The position numbers and the translations under genes were made by a program. DNA of 13,462 nt, from positions 1-13,462 of the forward strand of contig JAISRF010000011.1 of assembly GCA_031273775.1 (NCBI GenBank), in the 5' to 3' direction. Positions 1 to 7,278 of this stretch are shown piece after piece. The DNA comes from Oscillospiraceae bacterium (GTDB taxonomy: Bacteria; Bacillota; Clostridia; Oscillospirales; Acutalibacteraceae). Positions within the stretch are counted from its first letter, which is position 1. Each line of letters begins with the position of its first letter. The notes under the pieces were generated by a model. The model did no database searches. It worked only from the letters and a program-made list of their open reading frames with translations, and was not told the origin of the DNA.

Positions 1-1490
1 TCGAAAGGCGCGTTGTGCGCGACCAGCACCGCTTCTCCGCAGAAGTCCAGAAAATCCTTCAAAACTGGCAGTTCCAAGGGCGCTTCGGCGACCATGGCGT
101 CCGTAATGCCGGTCAATTGCACAATCTTGGCGGGAATGGGGGTTTGCGGGTTGATTAGGCTGGAAAATTCGCCTACAACTTCTCCGTTTTCCACCGCCAC
201 CGCGCCGATTTCCGTTAGACGGCAGTCGTGTGCGTTAAGCCCGGTGGTCTCCACATCAAACACCACAAACCTACCGGTAAAAGGCAGGTCACTCTGCCCG
301 AATACCGCCTCGACCATGTCGTTGACAAAATAGGCCTCCACACCGTAGATCACCTTGAAATCTCCGCCATTTTTACGGATGGCATCCACGGCGTTCATAG
401 CTTCCGGGAACGCCTGCACCACCCCATGGTCGGTGATGGCCGTCGCGCCGTGCCCCCATTTGTAGGCGCGGTTGACGAGCTGACCGGCCGGGGTCAAGCC
501 GTCCAGCTGGCTCATGTTGGTGTGCATGTGCAGTTCCACGCGCTTCTCGGGTTCAAGATCCTGTTCCTCATATCGGTCAAGCAGAGCAACGCTGTCCGCC
601 TGTAAAATAAAATCATGCTCGTATTTGTCTTCGGTCACCCTTCCGCGCATTAGCACCGCCGCTCCCTCCACAAGCGCTGACAGTCTGGCAAGCTCGCCGC
701 CATCCGCAAAAAACCGGACTATATATGAACTTGTATGGTCGGTGATAATCATGCGAACCCGATTATTATTTCCGAACCGCGCCGGTATTTTTTCACATTT
801 TACCACCTCGCCCCACACGACCGCGTCGCCGGAATCCTGATTCAATTCACGGATCGGAACGGGTTTCACGTTGGGTTTCAGCGGTCGGCCATAAATGAGC
901 TTTGCCGAATCCAAGTAGACGGGCAATCCGTCCGCTGGAGGCTCTGTGCGCTGAATTTTTTCCGCGGTTTTGGGCTTTTCCGGTTTGATTTCGCCTGAAA
1001 GGCGCTTCTTTTGCTCTTCCGCGGCGCCGTCCGCCGCCGCGAATCGGACATCAAACTCCAATCCGAATTCCGCCTTGATTTTGGCGGAAAGGGCTTCTCC
1101 CACTTTTTCGGTTTCAAACCGCTCCGGCACAGGCGTTTTGAGGGTGATGAGCAGGCTTGTCCCCTCTTGGGACGCAACCGCGCCGTCGAAAAAGCCGTTG
1201 TAAATACCGCTGAAACGCTTTAAGTCTTTTACCAGTTCCATCACAGTTTCCGGCGTGAAGGCTTCCGGCGAAAAGCTCACGCCAAGCTCGAGCGTGTTCA
1301 GATCAAGCACGGATTTCAGCTGCTGTTCCAGCTCAAACAGCAGCTCCCGCTCAAAAGCGCGTTGAAAATGAAGCCGCAGCGTCAGGCTGCGGTTTTCCGT
1401 ATCCGCCCGGGCGCTTTGCACCTCGGTGGTTTTCAGCGTTTCCGGCATGTCCGGCAAGGTTTCGGCGAACAAGTCCCACAGGTTCGGCAT
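1..1490 (-). CDS. polC: DNA polymerase III PolC-type, N-terminal part (runs off window)
   Basis: PolC is the replicative DNA polymerase of low-GC Gram-positive bacteria, combining polymerase and 3'-5' proofreading exonuclease in one chain. Only codons 1-496 are present. In order they encode a PolC-type N-terminal domain, an OB-fold-like segment (about residues 221-305), the opening of a PHP domain with the motif VELHMHTN (His321 and His323) and TDHG, then an exonuclease inserted in the PHP domain: FDVETTGL with Asp412 and Glu414, the ITDAMV segment, and HNAPF at 492-496, where the window ends. The exonuclease inside PHP is diagnostic for PolC rather than DnaE. The ATG at 1490 is preceded by GGAG at good spacing. 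It is the last gene visible in the operon, 22 bases after ispG. The polymerase core (family length about 1,430 residues) lies outside the window. No defect is seen. Confidence 0.97.
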   Translation of the reverse strand, partial: MPNLWDLFAETLPDMPETLKTTEVQSARADTENRSLTLRLHFQRAFERELLFELEQQLKSVLDLNTLELGVSFSPEAFTPETVMELVKDLKRFSGIYNGFFDGAVASQEGTSLLITLKTPVPERFETEKVGEALSAKIKAEFGLEFDVRFAAADGAAEEQKKRLSGEIKPEKPKTAEKIQRTEPPADGLPVYLDSAKLIYGRPLKPNVKPVPIRELNQDSGDAVVWGEVVKCEKIPARFGNNNRVRMIITDHTSSYIVRFFADGGELARLSALVEGAAVLMRGRVTEDKYEHDFILQADSVALLDRYEEQDLEPEKRVELHMHTNMSQLDGLTPAGQLVNRAYKWGHGATAITDHGVVQAFPEAMNAVDAIRKNGGDFKVIYGVEAYFVNDMVEAVFGQSDLPFTGRFVVFDVETTGLNAHDCRLTEIGAVAVENGEVVGEFSSLINPQTPIPAKIVQLTGITDAMVAEAPLELPVLKDFLDFCGEAVLVAHNAPF

Positions 1491-1512
1491 GTTATGTAGT
1501 CTCCATTCTATA

Positions 1513-2556
1513 TTATGTAACCCGTTCGATTTCTTTCATCAACTCATCCAGCAGTTTCGCTTCCTCCACTTTGCGGAGCACCTCGCCGCGCCGGAAGATA
1601 AGCCCACAACCGTCACCACCCGCAATGCCGATGTCCGCTTCCCGCGCTTCGCCCGGGCCGTTCACCGCGCAACCCATAATGGCAACGGTGATGTTCCGGT
1701 CGCAGCTTGCCAACCGTCTCTCCGCTTCCTGGGCAAGCGATATGAGATCAACCTTTGTGCGCCCGCAGGTGGGGCAGGAAACCACGTTTGGCCCAAACCG
1801 GCGCACACCTGCGGCCGAAAGAATCCGCTTTGCCGCCGCCACCTCCTTTACGGGATCCGCGGTGAGCGAAACCCGGATCGTGTCCCCGATTCCGCGAAGT
1901 AACAGCCCACCGATTCCCGCCGCCGATTTGATGACACCCGCCTGCTCGGTCCCGGCTTCCGTGACGCCCAAATGGAGCGGATATTCTGTGATTTTTGACG
2001 CGAGAACATATGCATCATACATGCGGCGGACGTCAGAGGCCTTCATGGAAATGACCATATCGTCAAAATCAAAAGAGTGGAGCAAGGACACGTGGTACAG
2101 GGCGCTTTCCACAAGCGCTTCTGCCGTGGGCGCGCCGTATTTTTGCAGGATTTCCCGCTCCAAAGACCCGGAATTCACTCCCACGCGGATGGGGATTTTT
2201 CGCCGGCGGCAGGCCGCCGCCACGGCGCGAATTTTTTCTTTTTCACCGATATTTCCGGGATTGATGCGGATTTTATCCGCCCCTGCCTCCACACAGGCAA
2301 GGGCGATTTTGTAATCAAAGTGTATGTCGGCGCAAACCGGCACGGTGAGGGCGTTTTTCAGGGCTTCAATCAGCTTGGCAGCTTTAGCGTTTGGCGCGGC
2401 CACGCGGATTAGTTCACAGCCCTCCGCCTGAAGCTCAAGCGCCTGGCACACGTTTCCGGCAATATCCTGAGCCGGGACGTTAAGCATTGACTGAATGGAA
2501 ACGGCTGCCCCGCCTCCGATTTTAAGCGTGCCCGCGTTCACTTGTTTGGTTGACAT
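1513..2556 (-). CDS. ispG: 4-hydroxy-3-methylbut-2-en-1-yl diphosphate synthase (flavodoxin)
   Basis: IspG (GcpE) carries out the penultimate step of the MEP isoprenoid pathway in the cytoplasm, reducing methylerythritol cyclodiphosphate to HMBPP with a [4Fe-4S] cluster. The 347-residue protein has the usual bacterial length. The N-terminal TIM-barrel half shows SIQSMLN near the start, VPVCADIHFD and KIRINPGNIG. The C-terminal half carries the cluster ligands: SCPTCGR (Cys261, Cys264) and GCAVNGPGE (Cys296, Glu303), the three-cysteine plus glutamate set known for the family. The ATG follows an AGGGA ribosome site. It lies 44 bases after rseP and 22 before polC, in the operon with dxr of the same pathway. 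Nothing appears to be missing. Confidence 0.97.
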   Translation of the reverse strand: MSTKQVNAGTLKIGGGAAVSIQSMLNVPAQDIAGNVCQALELQAEGCELIRVAAPNAKAAKLIEALKNALTVPVCADIHFDYKIALACVEAGADKIRINPGNIGEKEKIRAVAAACRRRKIPIRVGVNSGSLEREILQKYGAPTAEALVESALYHVSLLHSFDFDDMVISMKASDVRRMYDAYVLASKITEYPLHLGVTEAGTEQAGVIKSAAGIGGLLLRGIGDTIRVSLTADPVKEVAAAKRILSAAGVRRFGPNVVSCPTCGRTKVDLISLAQEAERRLASCDRNITVAIMGCAVNGPGEAREADIGIAGGDGCGLIFRRGEVLRKVEEAKLLDELMKEIERVT

Positions 2557-2600
2557 AATCTTTCCCTACGTATCGCATTTCGCGCGAACACAGTTCGCCT

Positions 2601-3803
2601 TTACTTGAACAATCCGATAATGTCTTTTCCGGTTATGAGGACGATAAATACGATCAGCGCCGCGAATCCGATTCCGTGAACCAGCCCCTCATATTTCTGG
2701 GGAACGGGCTTGCGGCGGATTCCCTCCACAATCAGGAAAATGAGCCGTCCGCCGTCCAGCGCGGGAATGGGCAATAAATTGAAAATTCCAAGATTAATGG
2801 TGATGAGCGCCATAATACTCATCAGGCTGCGCACGTCAACCGCCGCCGCCTGACTGACTATTTTGACCACACCCACCGGCCCCGAAACTTCGGACAACCC
2901 GAATTTTCCGGTAATCATGTCAAACAGTGACATCCATACCGTTCTTGCCGTTGAGACAGTTTCTTTAAAGCTCTGTGTAAAAACGTTAAAAAATGTCCTG
3001 TGGAAGCCTTTTACCCGGAAATCGACCACCGTGTATTTCTGCGGATCCTTATTCACCGTCCCACACACGGGACACAGGATGTCGCGGTCGTCAAACTGTT
3101 CCTTTGTAAGATATATACGCGTCCTGTAATACTCGTCCGGGTAGTGTTTTGACTCCGTCTTACAATCGGGATTTTCGCAGGAAATCGCCTTTGGGAACTG
3201 CACGTTTTGAAGCTCCGCCTTTTTCCCATCGCGCAGGACGGTCATATCCGCAACGCCGTCTTTGGTCAATGCCAGCATATAGCTGATTTCGCTGTATGTG
3301 TAGAGCTTTCGTCCGCCGATTTCCAAAATCTTGTCTCCGGGCTGAAGAAATTCATTCGTTGTCGGGGAATCTATCTCTGTTTCATAATCCGCAACCGTCA
3401 GGCTGGCATAAGTGGATTCTGACACGGTGACGCCAAACACCAGTAAAAAGCCCAAAATCAGATTGAACGCCGCGCCGCCCACGATAATCACCATTTTTCT
3501 GGGGACGCTTTTGCGGTTAAACGCGCGCGGATTGTCCGATTGGGCGTCCTCACCTTCCATGGCGCAGTAGCCACCGAACGGAATGGCCTTGATTGAGTAC
3601 ATGGTTTCGCCCTTTTTCTTTTTGAGCAGGCTCGGGCCAAAGCCTACTGCGAATTCATTCACCTGTACGCCGAACAGCTTGGCAAACAGAAAATGTCCGA
3701 ACTCGTGAATCATAATAATGATGATAAAAACCAGTATAGCGACCAGCACCGGCCAGACGTTACGCCAGATGGTAAGAAAGGAAACAGCGGCGGAAAAGCT
3801 CAT
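2601..3803 (-). CDS. rseP: RIP zinc metalloprotease RseP (site-2 protease) with a Cys4 insertion
   Basis: An integral membrane site-2 protease, which cleaves transmembrane segments of anti-sigma factors or signal-peptide remnants. The first membrane helix contains the zinc site HEFGH (33-37). Second-helix motifs follow, then a PDZ domain (roughly 130-260), GPVGVVKI, and a later helix with NLLPIPALDGG (Asp350, third zinc ligand), ending in a last hydrophobic segment. I chose the ATG at 3803: it overlaps the dxr TGA as ATGA and has AAAAGG 10 bases upstream, while an in-frame GTG at 3812 sits almost on that site. This gives 400 residues. Unusual: between the PDZ strands is an insert with Cys209-x4-Cys214 and Cys244-x2-Cys247, resembling a zinc ribbon. 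I do not recall this in the E. coli or B. subtilis protein. Substrate unknown; assignment secure. Confidence 0.96.
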   Translation of the reverse strand: MSFSAAVSFLTIWRNVWPVLVAILVFIIIIMIHEFGHFLFAKLFGVQVNEFAVGFGPSLLKKKKGETMYSIKAIPFGGYCAMEGEDAQSDNPRAFNRKSVPRKMVIIVGGAAFNLILGFLLVFGVTVSESTYASLTVADYETEIDSPTTNEFLQPGDKILEIGGRKLYTYSEISYMLALTKDGVADMTVLRDGKKAELQNVQFPKAISCENPDCKTESKHYPDEYYRTRIYLTKEQFDDRDILCPVCGTVNKDPQKYTVVDFRVKGFHRTFFNVFTQSFKETVSTARTVWMSLFDMITGKFGLSEVSGPVGVVKIVSQAAAVDVRSLMSIMALITINLGIFNLLPIPALDGGRLIFLIVEGIRRKPVPQKYEGLVHGIGFAALIVFIVLITGKDIIGLFK

Positions 3804-4975
3804 AAAACACACACCTTTTCTAATTGGGAGTTACATCGCACATGCGCCCGCGCTTCTTCATCGGCGGCGAAAATCGCTTCCACACTGTCTGCGGAATCCG
3901 GCGGCTGGCGGCTGGCGGCTTCTTCCACCAGTGTGAAAATATCTGTAAACCGGATTTTATCAGTCAGAAACAGGCGCACCGCTTCCTCGTTCGCGGCGTT
4001 GGCGGCTGCGGGACACAAACCGCCCTTTGCAACGGCTTCGCGGCAAACGCGCATTAACGGGAACGCTTCGTCATCCGGCGAATAAAACGTAAGGCTTTTT
4101 AGCTTTATCAGGTCGAGCGGTCGAGCGGTCGAAGGCAACCGCCGGGGGTAGGTAAGGGCAAACTGAATGGGCGCCCGCATATCCGGGGTTCCAAGCTGAG
4201 CCAGCACCGATCCATCGCAAAATTCCACCAGCGAATGGACAACGCTTTCACGGTGGACAACCACGTCTACCTGCTCTTGTGGCAAGCCAAACAGCCTTAC
4301 GGCTTCTATAATTTCGAGACCCTTGTTCATCATGGTAGCGGAATCTACGGTGATTTTCGCGCCCATGTTCCAGTTAGGGTGACAAAGGGCTTGCGCTTTG
4401 GTGACTTTTTCCAATTCCGCGCGCCCCTTTCCGAAAAACGGGCCTCCGGACGCGGTGAGAATCAGCTTGCTGACGAATTCTGCGGAGTTCATTTGAGAAT
4501 TATAATGGGATATACACTGAAAAATGGCGGAATGCTCACTGTCCACAGGAATGATTTCCGTTTTGTTTTCCGCCGCCAACCGGTTCACCAACTCGCCTCC
4601 GGCGACCAGCGTTTCTTTATTGGCAAGGGCAAGGCGTTTTGTGCCGCCGCCCAATGCCGCCAGCGTAGGCTTTAACCCGGCAATGCCTACCACCGCGTTC
4701 AGGCAAATTTCAGCTTTAATCTCCGCTGCCGCCAAAACGCCCTCTTCTCCGCCGAGTACGCGGGTAGAAGTATCCGCAAGGGAAACGCGGAGGGATTTTG
4801 CGGCTGTTTCATCCCACACCGCGGCCAATTTCGGCTTAAACTCACGTGTTTGCCGTTCCAGCACGTCAATATTTCGGCCAGCCGCCAATGCCGCAACCTC
4901 AAATCCATGCGTTCTCGCGACATCCAGCGCCTGAACGCCTATGGAACCGGTGGAGCCGAGTACCGTAATTTTCAA
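3800..4975 (-). CDS. dxr: 1-deoxy-D-xylulose 5-phosphate reductoisomerase
   Basis: DXR converts DOXP to 2-C-methylerythritol 4-phosphate with NADPH, the first committed step of the MEP pathway. The 391-residue protein has the NADPH loop GSTGSIG (7-13), ALANKETLV, the metal and substrate site PVDSEHSA with Asp145 and Glu147, SGGPF, HPNWNMG, and DSATMMNKGLE with the third metal ligand Glu221. The start must be TTG at 4975: an in-frame TGA lies 6 bases upstream and no other start precedes the NADPH loop. There is no strong ribosome site, only GAGAA units of a 7-bp tandem repeat that itself supplies the TTG. The gene also contains an 8-bp and another 7-bp tandem repeat, all in an intact frame. 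It is 25 bases after cdsA and overlaps rseP as ATGA, implying translational coupling. Confidence 0.97.
   Translation of the reverse strand: MKITVLGSTGSIGVQALDVARTHGFEVAALAAGRNIDVLERQTREFKPKLAAVWDETAAKSLRVSLADTSTRVLGGEEGVLAAAEIKAEICLNAVVGIAGLKPTLAALGGGTKRLALANKETLVAGGELVNRLAAENKTEIIPVDSEHSAIFQCISHYNSQMNSAEFVSKLILTASGGPFFGKGRAELEKVTKAQALCHPNWNMGAKITVDSATMMNKGLEIIEAVRLFGLPQEQVDVVVHRESVVHSLVEFCDGSVLAQLGTPDMRAPIQFALTYPRRLPSTARPLDLIKLKSLTFYSPDDEAFPLMRVCREAVAKGGLCPAAANAANEEAVRLFLTDKIRFTDIFTLVEEAASRQPPDSADSVEAIFAADEEARAHVRCNSQLEKVCVL
3900..3920. repeat. 7-bp tandem repeat, three perfect copies, near the 3' end of dxr
   Basis: GGCGGCT is repeated three times without mismatch on the plus strand. It encodes part of the EAASRQPPDS region of DXR. 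The unit is not a multiple of three, so gain or loss of a copy would shift the frame of the last ~25 codons. Confidence 0.85.
4111..4134. repeat. 8-bp tandem repeat in the middle of dxr
   Basis: GGTCGAGC occurs twice in tandem, followed by a third copy with two changes (GGTCGAAG). It encodes LPSTARPLDL in DXR, which aligns in length with the usual PLD(F/L) region, so the present copy number is in frame. A copy change would frameshift the gene. Confidence 0.8.
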
Positions 4976-4996
4976 TTCTCAATTCTCAATTCTCAA
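4969..4996 (-). repeat. 7-bp tandem repeat that contains the dxr start codon
   Basis: On the minus strand TTGAGAA is repeated three times (4996-4976) and followed by a fourth, changed unit TTGAAAA (4975-4969). The TTG of this last unit is the only usable start of dxr. The repeat fills almost the whole 25-base gap between cdsA and dxr and provides only weak GAGAA ribosome-site-like sequence. Confidence 0.9.
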
Positions 4997-5000
4997 TTGA

Positions 5001-5846
5001 TTAGTTTCTCACTACCACCGGTAAGAGCTGAACAAGCAGATAAACCGCAGGAGCAACGGTGAGCAGACTGTCAAAACGGTCAAGAATACCACCGTGACCG
5101 GGAAAAATATTCCCAAAATCTTTAATGCCGGCGGCACGTTTAATACAGGATGCAGACAAATCGCCAAGCATGGAAAGCAGTGCGCAAATCACCGCTAGCG
5201 CGGCCAACAAAGGCAGGGACACCCTGCCGCCGTCTTTTAAAAAGTATGCGCCGTAAAGCGAGCCGTATGCCAAAAACAAAACGATGCAGACCGCCAGGCC
5301 GCCCACGGCTCCCTCAACGGTTTTCTTTGGACTGACAGCGGGAGCAAGCTTGTGCTTACCGAAAAAGCGCCCGATAAAATAAGCGCCGATATCGGTTCCC
5401 CACGCCCCGATAACCGCCAGCAAAAGCAAAAATATGCCGTCCGTTTTGGTCAACCCAAGTGTCTGAAGATCCGCGATTTCCCGCAGGTACAGCAGTGTGC
5501 AAAGCGACAAGGAGAGCGTCACGGCAAACATAAACGCCAAACTGACATCCCCGGGTGTCACGGTCTTATGCGCGACCAGCAAGACGGCCAGCAGGAAGAA
5601 TACATACAGCGCAAGTATGACTTCTCCCACCGTGTCATTTTCAAGAAAGGGAACAACGGCGGCAAAGCAAATACTTCCAGCCACCAGCGCGGGGTTCTTG
5701 ATCATACCGGTACGATGCAACGCTTCGTAGACGGCAATGGCGGAAACCGCGGCCAGTGCCAAGTTCAGAACCAAAGGATTCGCAAAAAAAATCACCGCCG
5801 CAAACAGCGCCAGCCCCACAATCCCGGTAACGATCCGTTTCAGCAT
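5001..5846 (-). CDS. cdsA: phosphatidate cytidylyltransferase (CDP-diglyceride synthase)
   Basis: CdsA is a polytopic membrane enzyme that makes CDP-diacylglycerol from phosphatidate and CTP, the branch point for bacterial phospholipids. The 281-residue protein is mostly hydrophobic, with several transmembrane segments starting at residues 3-25. It has the mid-protein GAWGTDIGAYFIGRFFGKHK segment followed by SPKKTVEG, and the family signature at 233-257: SCIKRAAGIKDFGNIFPGHG then GILDR with Asp256. The ATG follows GGAG at good spacing. It sits 79 bases after uppS, in a gap filled by a palindromic repeat element, and 25 bases before dxr. Length and motifs are normal for the family. Confidence 0.97.
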   Translation of the reverse strand: MLKRIVTGIVGLALFAAVIFFANPLVLNLALAAVSAIAVYEALHRTGMIKNPALVAGSICFAAVVPFLENDTVGEVILALYVFFLLAVLLVAHKTVTPGDVSLAFMFAVTLSLSLCTLLYLREIADLQTLGLTKTDGIFLLLLAVIGAWGTDIGAYFIGRFFGKHKLAPAVSPKKTVEGAVGGLAVCIVLFLAYGSLYGAYFLKDGGRVSLPLLAALAVICALLSMLGDLSASCIKRAAGIKDFGNIFPGHGGILDRFDSLLTVAPAVYLLVQLLPVVVRN

Positions 5847-5885
5847 TTAACCGCTCCAACATACGAAATTTACAAAAGGAAACCA

Positions 5886-5922
5886 GGTGTCCCGGGTGTC
5901 CCGCAGGCCGCCGTAACGGCGG
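5886..5922. repeat. small palindromic repeat-like element between uppS and cdsA
   Basis: The gap holds two perfect adjacent 9-mers GGTGTCCCG (5886-5894 and 5895-5903), then a perfect 15-bp palindrome CCGCCGTAACGGCGG (5908-5922) that ends three bases from the uppS TAG. The hairpin has a 6-bp GC stem and a 3-base loop, with no T run on either side, so it is not a typical terminator. It resembles the short GC-rich palindromic elements scattered through some Clostridia genomes; that link is inference. It could also be an RNA-processing or stability hairpin. Confidence 0.55.
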
Positions 5923-5925
5923 TTC

Positions 5926-6648
5926 CTACACAATTGCGCCATAACGCCGTTCACGCTCATTATATAAACCAATTGCCTGTTCAATATGTTTTGGCGCGAA
6001 GTCCGGCCAAAGCACGTCAAAAAAAATCAGTTCGGAATAAGCCGTCTGCCACGTTAAAAAATTGGAAACGCGCTTCTCGCCGCCGGGACGGATTAAAATA
6101 TCCGGGTCAGGCTGACCGGCGGTGTAAAGCTGCCCTCCTAACGCCGCTTCGTCAATATTTTCCGGGTCGATTACCCCGTCTTTAGCTTTCTTCGCCAGTA
6201 TTTTTGCCGCCGCCACGAGTTCCCCACGCCCTCCGTAATTGACGGCAATGCTCAACTTCAACCCCGTTGCGTCAGCGGAACCCTCTTCAGCCTCTTTCAT
6301 CAAAATCCGAATATCCTCCGGCAACCGGGCTCGGTCACCGAGGAATTTCACCTGAATGTTATCCGCTTTGAAATTTTTGGCGTCTTTTAAATAATCCCGA
6401 AGAATGTTCATAATGGCGCTGATTTCTTCCGGCGGGCGCTTCCAGTTTTCAGTGGAAAAAGCATATGCCGTGAGGTACTTGATGCCGATTTTGTTGCAGT
6501 ACCGCGCGATATTTTTGAATGCGCGGGCACCTACAGAATGCCCCGCCGAGCGCGGCAAGCCGCGTTTTTTCGCCCAGCGACCGTTCCCGTCCATGATGAC
6601 GGCGATATGAACCGGCAAAACGCGGTTTTCGCTTTTTTTCTTAAGCAC
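5926..6648 (-). CDS. uppS: isoprenyl transferase (undecaprenyl diphosphate synthase)
   Basis: A cis-prenyltransferase that extends farnesyl diphosphate with isopentenyl diphosphate to undecaprenyl diphosphate, the lipid carrier for peptidoglycan and other wall polymers. The 240-residue protein has IMDGNGRWAKKRG with catalytic Asp20, GHSVGARAF, YAFSTENWKRP, NYGGRGE and the C-terminal DILIRPGGEKRVSNFLTWQ. The last motif is usually R-T-S-G-E; here it is Arg187-Pro-Gly-Gly-Glu191, so the conserved T and S are replaced while Arg, Gly and Glu stay. The start is GTG at 6648, 10 bases after GGAG; the nearby ATG is out of frame and stops at once. It lies 48 bases after frr. Its substrate comes from the pathway of dxr and ispG in the same operon. 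Confidence 0.97.
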   Translation of the reverse strand: MLKKKSENRVLPVHIAVIMDGNGRWAKKRGLPRSAGHSVGARAFKNIARYCNKIGIKYLTAYAFSTENWKRPPEEISAIMNILRDYLKDAKNFKADNIQVKFLGDRARLPEDIRILMKEAEEGSADATGLKLSIAVNYGGRGELVAAAKILAKKAKDGVIDPENIDEAALGGQLYTAGQPDPDILIRPGGEKRVSNFLTWQTAYSELIFFDVLWPDFAPKHIEQAIGLYNERERRYGAIV

Positions 6649-6696
6649 ACGTCACATACTCCAAAAATTTACAGCATCACGCACTGTGACCCTGCG

Positions 6697-7251
6697 TTAA
6701 ATTTCCATGATTTCTTTTTCTTTGTCCTTGTACTTTGAATCAATGTCCTTGCAGAATTTGTCGGTGATATCCTGCGTTTGCTTTTCGGCGTCTTTCAGGT
6801 CATCTTCAGTGATTTCGTGTTTTTTTTGCTGTGCCTTGAAATTTTCCACCGTTTCCCGCCGGATATTGCGAATGGCCACTTTCGCGTCCTCCGCCAATTT
6901 ATGAATGTCTTTAACCAGCTGTTTACGGCGTTCCTCCGTGAGCGGCGGGAAGGCGAGACGGATTACCTTACCGTCGTTTTGTGGATTGAGCCCTAAATCA
7001 GACGACAAAATTGCCTTTTCTATGGATTTGATGGTGGAAATGTCCCATGGTTGGATTTGGAGCATCCGCGCTTCCGGCACAGACACCGCCGCCATTTGGT
7101 TGATTGGGGTGAGGGCACCATAATAATCCACCTGAACCCTGTCTAAAATATTGGGGTTAGCGCGCCCAGCGCGCACGGCAATGTACTCTTTATCCAGCAC
7201 TGCCAGCGTTTTTTGCATATGCTCCCGGGTGGAATCGATTAAGTCCCGCAT
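6697..7251 (-). CDS. frr: ribosome recycling factor
   Basis: RRF acts with EF-G to split the post-termination ribosome so that it can be reused. The 184-residue length matches the family (about 185). The typical helical domain has VRAGRANPNILDRVQVDYYG near residues 26-45, then QMAAVSVPEARMLQIQPWD, DGKVIRLAFPPLTEERRKQL, and a charged C-terminal helix ending in KEKEIMEI. The ATG follows a consensus AGGAGG with 8-base spacing, the best ribosome site in the operon. It lies 27 bases after pyrH, the usual partner in many bacteria. No anomaly. Confidence 0.98.
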   Translation of the reverse strand: MRDLIDSTREHMQKTLAVLDKEYIAVRAGRANPNILDRVQVDYYGALTPINQMAAVSVPEARMLQIQPWDISTIKSIEKAILSSDLGLNPQNDGKVIRLAFPPLTEERRKQLVKDIHKLAEDAKVAIRNIRRETVENFKAQQKKHEITEDDLKDAEKQTQDITDKFCKDIDSKYKDKEKEIMEI

Positions 7252-7278
7252 GAAAGGTTCCTCCTGATTTTTTTATTT

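Noticed and set aside
1571..2314. Long plus-strand open frame (247 codons) antisense to ispG
   Set aside because: It mirrors ispG, whose motifs are all intact; the translation has no domain and is Ser/Pro-rich as expected of an antisense frame in GC-rich coding DNA.
2584..2598. Hairpin between rseP and ispG as a terminator
   Set aside because: GCGAAC-ACA-GTTCGC is a perfect 6-bp stem but lacks a T run, and the operon clearly continues.
5352..6185. Plus-strand open frame of 277 codons across cdsA and uppS
   Set aside because: It crosses two well-supported minus-strand genes and the gap between them; composition is basic and low in hydrophobics with no recognisable domain.
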